From: Oscillospiraceae bacterium
Lineage (GTDB): Bacteria > Bacillota > Clostridia > Oscillospirales > Oscillospiraceae
Direction of reading: 5' to 3'
Length of the DNA stretch: 64,000 nucleotides
NCBI GenBank assembly: GCA_017516065.1
Contig: JAFWDQ010000006.1
Span: 104,711 to 168,710, forward strand
Part shown: piece after piece, positions 24,704-33,306 of the stretch
Layout of the letters: each line of letters opens with the position of its first letter
Numbering within the stretch: position 1 is the stretch's first letter
Made by a program: the position numbers and the translations under genes
The notes under the pieces: model-generated
The model's database searches: none
Seen by the model: the letters and a program-made list of their open reading frames with translations, nothing else
What the model was told of the DNA's origin: nothing

Positions 24704-26098
24704 ATGAAAAAAATGGGCTACCTGCCGGACGAACGACCCTCAGCTGGCCGATTGCTGCTCTACGCTATCCAACAGGTCATCGTCATGTTCCCGGCCACGG
24801 TCACCGTGGCTCTGATCACCGGCTTCCAGGTCTCGACCACGATCTTTGCCAGTGGCCTTGCCACGATCTGCTTCACGCTGATCACCGGCCGTAAGCTGCC
24901 GTTGTACTACGGCTCCAGCTTTGCATATCTGTCCGCTATCTCGGGACTGGTTGCGGCCCAGGGCTACTCAACCGTTAACGGGATACTGCCGACAGAGGCG
25001 ATACAGATTGCCCAGTTCGGCATCATCCTTTCCGGCGTGGTGTCCATCGCCGCGGGCCTTGTGGTCCGGTTTATCGGTCGTGAGGCGGTGGAGAAGATCC
25101 TGCCGCCCTGCGTCACCGGTCCCGTGGCCATGATCATCGGTCTGACGCTGGCGGGCAACGCCCTCAGCGATGCCGCGCCCAACGGCGGCACCAACTGGAT
25201 CTGGGTGGTTTCCCTGGTCACGCTGCTGGCCACCGTCTTTTTCTCCCGTTACTGCAAGGGATTTATCGGCCAGCTGCCTCTGCTGCTGGGCGCCGTTGTG
25301 GGCTGCGTCGTTGCTTTCCTGATCTGGCAGATCGGCGGCCCGGAGCTGAATCTGTTCCGCTCTCTGCCCGCTGAGGCGCTGGCAGCCTCCAGCTGGAAGC
25401 TGGGCGACGGCAGTATCTTTGCCCTGCCGGCATTTTCACTGCCAAAGGTATCCTGGCCAGCTGTGGCGGCGATCATGCCAATTGCCATCGCCACCATTCC
25501 CGAATCCACCGCTCACGTCTATCAGCTGGACATCTATGTCAATGACGTGGCCAAGGAGAAGGGCGTCGACAAGAAGTACGACATGGTGGGTCTGCTGCCC
25601 CGGAACCTCATTGGTGACGGTATCTGCGACATGATCGCCGGCGTTATCGGCGGCCCGGCCGGCACCAACTACGGTGAGAATATCAGCACCATGGCAATTA
25701 CCCGTGTGTTCAGCGTGCCCGTCCTCATCGTGGCGGCCATCATTGCCATGCTGGTGTCCTGCTTTACCCCCCTCATCGGCGTGATCTACGGCATTCCCCT
25801 GGCCGTCATCGGCGGCCTTGAGATCTACCTGTTCGGCGCCATTGCCGCCCAGGGTATTGCGATCCTGATCGACAAGAAGTGCGACATGTTCTCCGCCAAG
25901 AACATCTCCGTCATCGCCTGCATCATGGTCTTCGGCCTGGGCATCAACTACGTCTATGGCGGCACGGTGGATTTCTTCGGTCTGAACGTCCCCGCCGTGG
26001 CCGGCGCGGCCATCTTCGGTATCGTGCTGAATCTGCTGCTTAGCATCGGAGAGAAGAGAAAGAAAAAGGCAGCTGCGGAGGTCGAGACGGAAGAGTAA
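24704..26098 (+). CDS. Nucleobase:cation symporter NCS2 (uracil/xanthine permease type)
   Basis: A 464-residue membrane transporter with about 14 segments (7+7 inverted repeats). It starts with YLPDERPSAGRLLLYAIQQVIVMFPATV, which places the conserved Gln near helix 1. Motifs are LPLYYGSSFAYLSAISG (about 65-81), IATIPESTAHVYQLD (about 261-275, Glu for substrate) and GGPAGTNYGENISTMAITRV (about 313-332, the NCS2 signature). UraA/PyrP-like members take up uracil and others xanthine or guanine; the sequence alone does not settle it. The ATG has AGAGGGG upstream. Confidence 0.9.
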   Translation: MKKMGYLPDERPSAGRLLLYAIQQVIVMFPATVTVALITGFQVSTTIFASGLATICFTLITGRKLPLYYGSSFAYLSAISGLVAAQGYSTVNGILPTEAIQIAQFGIILSGVVSIAAGLVVRFIGREAVEKILPPCVTGPVAMIIGLTLAGNALSDAAPNGGTNWIWVVSLVTLLATVFFSRYCKGFIGQLPLLLGAVVGCVVAFLIWQIGGPELNLFRSLPAEALAASSWKLGDGSIFALPAFSLPKVSWPAVAAIMPIAIATIPESTAHVYQLDIYVNDVAKEKGVDKKYDMVGLLPRNLIGDGICDMIAGVIGGPAGTNYGENISTMAITRVFSVPVLIVAAIIAMLVSCFTPLIGVIYGIPLAVIGGLEIYLFGAIAAQGIAILIDKKCDMFSAKNISVIACIMVFGLGINYVYGGTVDFFGLNVPAVAGAAIFGIVLNLLLSIGEKRKKKAAAEVETEE

Positions 26099-26171
26099 AA
26101 AGCCCGTTTCAGTCGGCATGGAACGCTGTTATATCCCATGAGGGAAAACGGCCGTATCTGAGGAGGAAAAA

Positions 26172-27278
26172 ATGAAACGTAAATGGTTTTCTCTGTGTCT
26201 GGCACTCTCTCTGTGCCTTGTTCTCGCGGCTGTTCCCGCCCAGGCCGCTTCGCCCGCCGTGCCCAGCGCGCAGGATTTTCTTGTGGACGGCGGAAACGTG
26301 GAGACCGAGGTTTACAACATCGGCGGCAACAACTACTTCAAGCTCCGGGATATCGCCATGCTGCTCCGGGGTACGGAGTCCTGTTTCTCTGTGGACTATG
26401 ATGATGCCAGCCGTACGATCTCCCTCGTTTCCGGGGAAGCATATGTGCCGGACGGCACCGAACTGCGGACCGGCGTTGACCGCTCCGCCTCCTGCGTCCC
26501 CAGCAGCCAGCGCATCGTTCTGGACGGCAGTCCCGTGGAAATCACGGCCTACAACATCGGCGGCAACAACTTCTTCAAGCTCCGGGACCTGGGCGAGGCC
26601 CTGCGTTTCTGTGTCGACTATGACAGCGAGACAAACACCGCCATTGTGGAGTCCGCTTACTATATCCGGCATACGGATCTGAGCCAGGGCTATCCGGTCC
26701 TGATGTATTTTGAGGTCCCTGTTTTCAAGGGGAATTCCGCCGCACTGCAGAAGATCAACGCGGAGCTGGCCGCGGTGGAGCAGGAGTATATCCGCACCGG
26801 CGCCCCGGACGCACTGGATCTGGTCCGTGAGTCAATGGGCGATAAATACGGCCCCACGGCGGAGTCACCCTATCAGAACGAGCGGCCCGCCACCGTCTGC
26901 ACCTGCACGGATGAGTTGATCAGCGTCACCATCGATTATCTCTGGTGCATGGGCGGGGTGTTCGACTATGGCGCCGACAGCTACAACTACAATGCGAAGA
27001 CCGGCGAGCGGATCTATCTCAATGACCTGATCGGCGGTACGGATGATCAGATCAGGGAGGTTATCATCGACGCATTACTGGCCCAGTATCCGGGTATAGA
27101 GGAGGCGGGCGTGACGGAGACGCCCATGGACGCGATCCGGGGCATGGACGTCAGGGACATCGACTTCTGCGTACGCGACGGTGTCATCCACGTGCTCTTT
27201 GATAAATACGAGATATCCTATGGCGCTGCCGGCGCATTTGACGTGAGCCTGTCCGGCGCTCTCCAGCCCCTCGGCTGA
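26172..27278 (+). CDS. Secreted protein with two stalk-domain repeats and a DUF3298-like domain
   Basis: A 368-residue exported protein. Residues 1-25 are a signal peptide ending in AAVPAQAAS. Two copies of a stalk (copper amine oxidase N-terminal-like) repeat follow: EVYNIGGNNYFKLRDIA at about 48-64 and TAYNIGGNNFFKLRDLG at about 125-141. About 170-365 resembles DUF3298/RsiV-type extracellular domains (YPVLMYFEVPVFKG..., TGERIYLNDLI). These are wall-associated in clostridia and may sense lysozyme or peptide. AGGAGG precedes the ATG. Identity of the domains is likely; the function is unknown. Confidence 0.7.
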   Translation: MKRKWFSLCLALSLCLVLAAVPAQAASPAVPSAQDFLVDGGNVETEVYNIGGNNYFKLRDIAMLLRGTESCFSVDYDDASRTISLVSGEAYVPDGTELRTGVDRSASCVPSSQRIVLDGSPVEITAYNIGGNNFFKLRDLGEALRFCVDYDSETNTAIVESAYYIRHTDLSQGYPVLMYFEVPVFKGNSAALQKINAELAAVEQEYIRTGAPDALDLVRESMGDKYGPTAESPYQNERPATVCTCTDELISVTIDYLWCMGGVFDYGADSYNYNAKTGERIYLNDLIGGTDDQIREVIIDALLAQYPGIEEAGVTETPMDAIRGMDVRDIDFCVRDGVIHVLFDKYEISYGAAGAFDVSLSGALQPLG

Positions 27279-27358
27279 GCGCCTGCCCCTGTGGTTTTTA
27301 AGGTATCAGCCAACCACACGAACGATTAAGCGGCTTTATTTTTCCGGGAGGTTTTTCT

Positions 27359-27832
27359 ATGAATATCTATGATTTTAAAGTCAGAGACGCCAAGGGCGAA
27401 ATGGTCGATCTGTCCGACTACAAAGGCAAGGTACTGCTGGTGGTCAACACCGCCACCCGCTGCGGCTTGACGCCCCAGTACGCAGGCCTGGAGGCGCTGT
27501 ATACCAAGTTCAAGGATCAGGGCTTTGAGATCCTGGGCTTCCCCTGCAACCAGTTCAACGAACAGGCTCCCGAATCGGCGGAGGAGATCGTCACATTCTG
27601 CAGCCTCAACTACGGTGTGACCTTCCGGCAGTTCGCCAAGATCGAGGTCAACGGCGAGCAGGAGCATCCCCTCTACACCTGGCTGAAGTCGCAGAAGACC
27701 GGCGCCATGGGCGACGATATCGAGTGGAATTTCGCCAAGTTTCTCATCGACAAAAACGGAAATGTTGCGGATCGCTTCTTTGCCACCCAGCCCCCCGAAG
27801 AGCTGGAGGCCGCCATCCGGGCGCAGCTGTAA
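27359..27832 (+). CDS. Glutathione peroxidase-like thiol peroxidase (Cys type)
   Basis: A 157-residue thioredoxin-fold peroxidase reducing hydroperoxides. The peroxidatic residue is Cys in TATRCGLTPQY (about 36), where Sec occurs in animals. GFPCNQFNEQ carries the Gln of the catalytic tetrad (about 70). WNFAKFLIDKNGN carries Trp and Asn (about 122). Bacterial Cys forms generally use thioredoxin rather than glutathione. The ATG follows GGGAGG. A terminator follows at 27855-27897. It is preceded by a TGTGGTT/AACCACA hairpin in the 80-base gap. Confidence 0.93.
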   Translation: MNIYDFKVRDAKGEMVDLSDYKGKVLLVVNTATRCGLTPQYAGLEALYTKFKDQGFEILGFPCNQFNEQAPESAEEIVTFCSLNYGVTFRQFAKIEVNGEQEHPLYTWLKSQKTGAMGDDIEWNFAKFLIDKNGNVADRFFATQPPEELEAAIRAQL

Positions 27833-27854
27833 AGCGCATACCCTTAACTGCAGA

Positions 27855-27897
27855 AACCGCATGACACCGGCAATCAAGCCGGCGTCATGCGGTTTTT
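27855..27897. terminator. Bidirectional terminator after gpx and the ABC permease gene
   Basis: Near-perfect arms AACCGCATGAC and GTCATGCGGTT enclosing CCGGC/GCCGG, followed by six T on the plus side and A-rich on the minus side. Confidence 0.85.
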
Positions 27898-27912
27898 TCT
27901 GATGCGGTGTGA

Positions 27913-30237
27913 TCATAACTCGTTTGCTGACTCTGTGATCGCCATACTGCTGATGCGTTGTGCCGGTGCGCGGACCGCGGCAAATGCCGAACAGATCACA
28001 ACCGCGAAAATAATCAGCAGCTGAACGACCGGCAAAGCCCACGGCGTGCCGAAATAGTCGGTGATCACTGCCCCATAGAACCATGCGTGCAGGGGGATGC
28101 CGATCGCGCATCCCGCAAGGCAGCCGGAAACAGCATAGGTCATCGCTTCCGCCCGGATCATCCTGACAAGCTGGCGCCGTTCCATGCCGACAGCGCGCAT
28201 CATGCCATACTCCCCGCGTCGTGCCGTAACGCTCATGGAAATGCTGTTGATGATATGGAACACGGAAATCAGAGCAATCAGGGCAAGGAAAGCGTACACA
28301 AGCACGGTAAACGCCAGATAGGTGCTGTTCGTCTCTGTTTTAGCGGCGCGCCTGTCGCTCAGGCGCAGCCCGTCGTCCAGCATCGCTCTGATCTGCGAAA
28401 CGGTCTCGTCGTCGGCAGTCTTTTCAAGCTGCAGATCTATGACGGAATACGTACCCGGTCCGCAGAATGCTTCAAAGGTCTCCTCCGAGCAGATGACCGT
28501 TGGGATATCGTTTCCGCCGAAGGGACTGTCTGACAGCAGGGCAGTAACATGGAGCGTTTTCCCGTTCAGTGTCAGCGTATCCCCCAGATCAAGAGGAACA
28601 TCTTTCCAGAATACGACCATTACGTTTCCCAGCCCGTCCTGCACATCTTCGATACTGCCGCTCAGACGGTCTTTCTTCGCCCATTCAAACTGGATGTCAT
28701 CATAGGAGATCAGGTCGATCCCGTTTACCCCGATGTTTGACGTAACGTCCGCCTGCTCATACATGCGCCCATAGGCGTATTTTACACCATCCACCGTGCG
28801 AAGCGCTTCGGTAAGCTCTTTATCAATCCCGGCGGCATACTCATCGTAGTAGATACAGAGATCCGGCGTGTACGGCTTATTTGAGTAAAGCGCATGGTCG
28901 ACCCAGTCGAGAATCACCGAGAAGGACAGGAAAAGGATGATGCTCAGCGCGAACGAGGCTGTCATCAGAAGCAAATTTTTCTTTTTGCCCACGGCGTGAT
29001 GTACCCCGAGAGAAACGTCCACTGACATTGTGCGCTTTTTTAGCGCCTTGCCGGAAAAATAAGCAGTTTGATTTCCGGATATTGCCGTGATCGGCGAAAC
29101 TTTTGCCGCTCGTTTCGCGGGAGACGCAGCCGATAAAAACACGGTGACAAAGCCGATCAAGGCACCCAGCGCGATGCCGACCACGCTGAACTTGCCAACG
29201 GGCATCTGTTCCCATTCTCCGCCGATCCCATAGGCAAGAACGGCACAGATGCCCCAGCAGACGATGATCGACACGGCGATGCCGATGGGGATCGCCAGCT
29301 TGAGCCACGACAGCGCTTCCCTCCTTACAAGGCGGCGGACCTGCTTTTTGTCGGCGCCGATACACCGCAGCATCCCGAAAAACTGCGTTCGCTTTGCTAT
29401 ATTGGCATTCATGCTGCCGGAGATCATGATGATACCCGCCAGTACCACAAGAAGCACCAGAACGGCGGCAATGCCATACAGTCCGACGACATAGTTGCTG
29501 CTGCTCATGCCCATGATCCCCAGCAGGGCGGTATTTTCTCCGACGTTTTCATCGGTCCACCCGTGGGCAGTTCTCAGTGCCGAGATCGTATGCTTGATCC
29601 CAAGGCTCTCCTGAAACTGAATGTAGTACTGGGCATCCCGCTGCCGGCCGTTTGCTTCAGCCAGCGTCTCAAAAGCGGAGTAATCCAGAACAGCGATCAC
29701 TGCGTCGGAGGCCAGGCTCCCGGAGGTATCGGCAACAAACCCGCAGACCGTGTAGGAATACATGCCGGAAGGCGTCCTAATCGTTACCGGATCACCGACG
29801 GAATAGTTCAAGATATTCTTTGCGTTGAGATTGAGCAGCACTTGAGAATCATTCTGCGGGAACTGCCCCTCCCGGAGCATCCCGACCATGATATCGTCAA
29901 AAAAGGACGGCTCCGTCCCTATAACACACAATAGACGCCCATCCAGCCAGACCGTCTCGTCCAGATCATAATTAATGGTATCATACCAGCAGGCGGCCTT
30001 TACATCCGCCTCGTTCCAAACGCCCTCCGCCTCCTCTTTGGACACATGGTTCAGAACGATGTGCCAGTTGCCGTGATCCCGGATCAGCTTCTCTTTCATA
30101 TGCATGTATTCAAAGTCGACCATGCTGAATACGGAAGTGACAAGGAAGACCGCAAGGATAATGCAGAAAATGGTCATGCGGCTCTGGCGCCGGTTGTGGC
30201 GTGCGTGGATACCTGCAAGCTCCAGGTAGTGTCTCAT
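27913..30237 (-). CDS. ABC transporter permease, MacB/FtsX type
   Basis: A 774-residue membrane protein. A first helix at about 20-42 is followed by a large extracytoplasmic domain. Three helices of an FtsX core lie at about 255-385, then a further helix, a second extracytoplasmic domain and a second FtsX core at about 640-765 with HIINSISMSVTARRGEYGMMRAVGM. This duplicated form (two MacB-PCD/FtsX modules) is common in Gram-positive peptide and bacitracin-type exporters. Its start overlaps the ATPase gene by 4 bases. Base composition looks lower in GC than the flanking genes, which could mean transfer. The substrate is unknown. Confidence 0.88.
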   Translation of the reverse strand: MRHYLELAGIHARHNRRQSRMTIFCIILAVFLVTSVFSMVDFEYMHMKEKLIRDHGNWHIVLNHVSKEEAEGVWNEADVKAACWYDTINYDLDETVWLDGRLLCVIGTEPSFFDDIMVGMLREGQFPQNDSQVLLNLNAKNILNYSVGDPVTIRTPSGMYSYTVCGFVADTSGSLASDAVIAVLDYSAFETLAEANGRQRDAQYYIQFQESLGIKHTISALRTAHGWTDENVGENTALLGIMGMSSSNYVVGLYGIAAVLVLLVVLAGIIMISGSMNANIAKRTQFFGMLRCIGADKKQVRRLVRREALSWLKLAIPIGIAVSIIVCWGICAVLAYGIGGEWEQMPVGKFSVVGIALGALIGFVTVFLSAASPAKRAAKVSPITAISGNQTAYFSGKALKKRTMSVDVSLGVHHAVGKKKNLLLMTASFALSIILFLSFSVILDWVDHALYSNKPYTPDLCIYYDEYAAGIDKELTEALRTVDGVKYAYGRMYEQADVTSNIGVNGIDLISYDDIQFEWAKKDRLSGSIEDVQDGLGNVMVVFWKDVPLDLGDTLTLNGKTLHVTALLSDSPFGGNDIPTVICSEETFEAFCGPGTYSVIDLQLEKTADDETVSQIRAMLDDGLRLSDRRAAKTETNSTYLAFTVLVYAFLALIALISVFHIINSISMSVTARRGEYGMMRAVGMERRQLVRMIRAEAMTYAVSGCLAGCAIGIPLHAWFYGAVITDYFGTPWALPVVQLLIIFAVVICSAFAAVRAPAQRISSMAITESANEL

Positions 30238-30917
30238 CCCTCAGCCCTCCCGAGATCAGTGACGACACCATCGGATACACGCAGGATGCGATCGGCCGAC
30301 CGGGCGATGCTTTGGTTATGAGTGATCATGATGATGGTCTGCTCATAGGCGCCAGACGCCTTTTTGAGAATTGTAATCACTTCACGGCTGTTTTCAGAGT
30401 CGAGATTTCCGGTAGGCTCGTCCGCCAGGATCAGGCTCGGTCTTGTGAACAGCGCCCTGCCGATGGCCACGCGCTGCTGCTGTCCGCCGGAAAGCTGGCC
30501 GGGAAGGTGACGGCGGCGCTCCGTGAGACTCAGCACAGTCAGCAGCTCATCCAGATATGCCCCGTCCGGCTTCCGGCGGTCCAGCAGCACAGGAAAGGCG
30601 ATGTTCTGCTCCACCGTCAGCTCCGGAATCAGATTGAACGACTGGAAGACAAAACCGATATTCCGCCTGCGAAAAACAGTCAGCTCATCATCCTTCATCG
30701 CAAAGATATCCCTTCCGTCAATATACACCTTGCCGGAGGTAGGAGTATCCAGCGCGCCGATCATGTTCAGCAGCGTGCTTTTCCCGGAACCCGATTCACC
30801 GACAACGGCAAGAAATTCGCCCTTGGGGACAGAAAATGTCGCACTTTTAAGCGCCTGTACGGCCGCTTCTCCCACACCGTACGTTTTGCACAGATCCTGT
30901 ATGTTCAACAATTCCAT
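30234..30917 (-). CDS. ABC transporter ATP-binding protein, MacB/LolD type
   Basis: A 227-residue ATPase partner of the FtsX-type permease. Walker A is GESGSGKST (about 36-44), Q-loop [20 protein letters not shown], signature LSGGQQQR (about 141), Walker [14 protein letters not shown] (about 159) and the switch His in ITHN (about 198). It lies directly upstream of the permease on the minus strand and overlaps it by 4 bases. AGGAGG precedes the ATG by seven bases. The promoter overlaps a 34-base palindrome, so expression is likely to be under a repressor. The regulator gene is not in this window. Confidence 0.94.
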   Translation of the reverse strand: MELLNIQDLCKTYGVGEAAVQALKSATFSVPKGEFLAVVGESGSGKSTLLNMIGALDTPTSGKVYIDGRDIFAMKDDELTVFRRRNIGFVFQSFNLIPELTVEQNIAFPVLLDRRKPDGAYLDELLTVLSLTERRRHLPGQLSGGQQQRVAIGRALFTRPSLILADEPTGNLDSENSREVITILKKASGAYEQTIIMITHNQSIARSADRILRVSDGVVTDLGRAEG

Positions 30918-30941
30918 AGCTGCCTCCTCTGTCTGTCACAA

Positions 30942-30975
30942 GCGTTATTGTATTACTGTTATAATACAATAACGC
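30942..30975 (-). promoter_or_regulatory. Palindromic operator of the ABC exporter operon
   Basis: Perfect 14-base arms, GCGTTATTGTATTA and TAATACAATAACGC, around a 6-base centre. It overlaps the -10 box and start of the promoter, so a dimeric repressor would block transcription. The TGTATTA...TAATACA core resembles GntR/YtrA-type sites. Confidence 0.7.
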
Positions 30976-30994
30976 AGCTCAAACATCATGTCAA
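30966..30994 (-). promoter_or_regulatory. Promoter of the ABC exporter operon
   Basis: Minus strand TTGACA (30994-30989), 17 bases, TATTGT (30971-30966). Confidence 0.65.
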
Positions 30995-31059
30995 GGGGAA
31001 AATCAAAAATTGCCGTTTTCTTTTTTGGTGCAAAGAGGCAATAAAATGGTCGGGTTCCC

Positions 31060-31088
31060 TTGAAAAACGGCGGCGATTATGTTAACAT
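31060..31088 (+). promoter_or_regulatory. Possible promoter of the 31131-34485 gene group
   Basis: TTGAAA (31060-31065), 17 bases, TAACAT (31083-31088), 42 bases before the first ATG. Confidence 0.45.
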
Positions 31089-31130
31089 AAATTAATTAGA
31101 GTGCAGAAGCGCCAGGAGAGGGGGAGACCT

Positions 31131-31454
31131 ATGGATACCATGTATAAGCTTGAGGTCTATCTGCCCAGGGAAATGCTACCCGCACTGCGGGAGGTTCTGC
31201 GTGAGACGGACGCGGGACATATCGGGCAGTACGACTGCTGCATGAGTCTGACCGAGGTCACCTCCTGCTGGCGGACGCTGCCGGGCGCACATCCCTACAA
31301 CGGGAAAGTGGGCGAGCTTACCGTGGCCCAGGAGCTGAAGGCGGAGTTCTGCTGCCGGAGCGAGATCCTGGAGGACGTGGTCGCCGCGATCCGGGCCGTC
31401 CACCCATATGAAGAACCTGTCATCAATGTGTTTCGCATAGAGAGGGCATATTGA
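31131..31454 (+). CDS. YqfO/NIF3-insert-like (CutA1-fold) small protein
   Basis: A 107-residue protein resembling the PII/CutA-like insert domain of NIF3/YqfO proteins, as a stand-alone chain: KLEVYLPREMLPALREVL near the N-terminus, GHIGQYDCCMSLTEVTSCWRTLPGAHPY in the middle and AIRAVHPYEEPVINVFRI at the end. This last HPYEEP motif is the family hallmark. I start it at the ATG at 31131, after AGGAGAGGGGGAG; a longer in-frame start at 31101 is less good. No catalytic role is known for the stand-alone form; metal binding is suggested for relatives. Confidence 0.75.
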   Translation: MDTMYKLEVYLPREMLPALREVLRETDAGHIGQYDCCMSLTEVTSCWRTLPGAHPYNGKVGELTVAQELKAEFCCRSEILEDVVAAIRAVHPYEEPVINVFRIERAY

Positions 31455-31481
31455 TTTTAGAGATGATAGAGAGGGAACAGT

Positions 31482-31877
31482 ATGCAGACACCCACGGTAT
31501 TCTTATATCAGATCCCACCGAAGAAGCTGGGACAGCTCCGGGTCATCGGTACCCAGATGAAGCTGCGGCTTCGGGTGGTAAAGCCAGAGGAGTTCGGTTT
31601 GCCTCTGGGCGTTCTCACCGGCGCGATGCCGAAACAGGACGAGACTGCCGCCGGGGAGGAAACGCCCTTTTCTGATGAGATGCTGGTAATGGCAGGGCTG
31701 TCACCGGCGCAGATGGATCTGTTTCTCAACCGGCTGCGGAGAGGAAAGGGGACGTCTGTGGCTCTGAAAGCAGTGGTGACGCCGACCAATGAGACATGGA
31801 ACGCCTATGAGCTCCACCGGGAGCTGACAGCGGAGCATGAGGCCATGCAGCGCGGCGAGCGTGCCCACGACAAGTAA
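31482..31877 (+). CDS. DUF3783 family protein
   Basis: A 131-residue cytoplasmic protein. The last 75 residues fit DUF3783: FSDEMLVMAGLSPAQMDLFLNRLRRGKGTSVALKAVVTPTNETWNAYELHRELTAEHEAM. The family is common in clostridia, with no known role. The ATG follows GAGAGGGAA. It is 27 bases after the YqfO-like gene and 10 bases before the MBOAT gene. Confidence 0.8.
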   Translation: MQTPTVFLYQIPPKKLGQLRVIGTQMKLRLRVVKPEEFGLPLGVLTGAMPKQDETAAGEETPFSDEMLVMAGLSPAQMDLFLNRLRRGKGTSVALKAVVTPTNETWNAYELHRELTAEHEAMQRGERAHDK

Positions 31878-31887
31878 GAGGTAAGGC

Positions 31888-33297
31888 ATGGTTTTCAGCA
31901 GTTTTACATTCCTGTTTCTGTTTTTGCCGGCCCTGCTGGTGTGCTATTTTTTATGCCCGCCCAGGGCTAGGAGGGGAAAAAACGGCGTATTGCTGGTGTT
32001 CAGCCTCCTGTTTTACGCCTGCTGCGGTCTGCGGTTCCTTCCCGTCATGCTGGCCTCCATCGTGCTCAACTACGTCTGCGGACTTCTGGCGTCGCCCAGA
32101 AGCGACGGCAGCCGGCGTCGGGCGGTGGTGGCCTGCGCCGTCGTGCTGAATCTGGCCTTGTTGGGCTGGTTCAAGTACGCCGGCTTTCTCGCGGATAATC
32201 TGTCCCGGCTGGGCTGGGAGACGGCGATCCCTGCGGTGGTGCTGCCCATCGGCATTTCCTTTTTTACCTTCCAGGGCATGAGCTATGTTCTGGATGTGGC
32301 CCGGGGCGCGGCGCAGCGGGAGAAGAACCCCTTCCGGGTGGCTCTGTATATCTCCCTGTTCCCCCAGCTGGTGGCGGGTCCCATCGTCCGTTACACCACC
32401 ATCAGCAACGAGATCGTCTGCCGTCAGGTAGGGTTGCGGAATTTTGCCGAAGGCGGCATTCGTTTCCTGTATGGCCTTGCCAAGAAAGTGCTGCTGGCCA
32501 ACTGCCTCGGTGAGTTGGCCGACGCGGTCTTCGGCATGGGCACGGGGAGTATGCCTCTGTGTACCGCCTGGCTGGGCGCACTGGCCTATACCGGCCAGAT
32601 CTACTTCGATTTTTCCGGCTATTCCGACATGGCCATCGGTCTGGGGCGGATGTTCGGGTTCCACTTCAATGAGAACTTTGACAATCCCTATATCTGCCGA
32701 TCCATCACGGAATTCTGGCGCCGTTGGCATATGTCCCTTTCCTCCTGGTTCCGGGACTACGTGTATATCCCGCTGGGCGGCAATCGCTGCTCCGTGGGCC
32801 GTCATATCTTCAATCTGGTGATCGTGTGGGCCCTGACGGGCTTCTGGCACGGCGCGGCATGGAATTTCCTGGCCTGGGGCCTGTTCTACGCCGTCCTTCT
32901 CATTGCGGAGAAGTATCTCTGGGGCGGCGCCATCGCCAAATGTCCTGCGGCGGTCCGGCATATCTACGCCATGGTCATCGTGATCGTCGCCTGGGTGCTG
33001 TTCCGGGCGGATACCATCGGTGCGGCGGGCTCTCTCATCCGGGTCATGTTCGGGGGCAGCGGCGTCATTGCCGACGGCCAGACGATGTATTTCCTCCGTG
33101 AATACGGATGGGTGCTGATCTGCGGCGTGATCTTTTCCCTGCCCGTCAGAACAAAGCTGCGCGCGTTTTTCAAACGCCGTCACTGCAGTCGGCTGTCCGC
33201 CTGGTGTCCGGTGGTGCTGGCGCTGGTGCTCTTCGGCCTGTCCATCCTGCAGCTGATCAGCTCCACTTTCAATCCCTTTATCTACTTCCGATTCTGA
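31888..33297 (+). CDS. MBOAT family O-acyltransferase (AlgI/DltB-like)
   Basis: A 469-residue polytopic membrane enzyme with about 11 segments that moves an acyl group (usually acetyl) across the membrane to a glycan. Conserved features are GISFFTFQGMSYVLDV (about 117-132), FDFSGYSDMAIGLGRMFGF (about 238-256), RRWHMSLSSWFRDYVYIPLGGNR (about 278-300) and the catalytic His region GFWHGAAWNFLAWG (about 318-331). AGAGGTAAGGC precedes the ATG. The next gene (9-base gap) encodes a DHHW/AlgX-like partner, a pairing seen in glycan O-acetylation loci. The acceptor glycan is unknown. Confidence 0.92.
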   Translation: MVFSSFTFLFLFLPALLVCYFLCPPRARRGKNGVLLVFSLLFYACCGLRFLPVMLASIVLNYVCGLLASPRSDGSRRRAVVACAVVLNLALLGWFKYAGFLADNLSRLGWETAIPAVVLPIGISFFTFQGMSYVLDVARGAAQREKNPFRVALYISLFPQLVAGPIVRYTTISNEIVCRQVGLRNFAEGGIRFLYGLAKKVLLANCLGELADAVFGMGTGSMPLCTAWLGALAYTGQIYFDFSGYSDMAIGLGRMFGFHFNENFDNPYICRSITEFWRRWHMSLSSWFRDYVYIPLGGNRCSVGRHIFNLVIVWALTGFWHGAAWNFLAWGLFYAVLLIAEKYLWGGAIAKCPAAVRHIYAMVIVIVAWVLFRADTIGAAGSLIRVMFGGSGVIADGQTMYFLREYGWVLICGVIFSLPVRTKLRAFFKRRHCSRLSAWCPVVLALVLFGLSILQLISSTFNPFIYFRF

Positions 33298-33306
33298 GGT
33301 TTCGAC

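Noticed and set aside
27359..27832. Selenocysteine in the glutathione peroxidase
   Set aside because: The active-site codon is TGC (Cys), not TGA.
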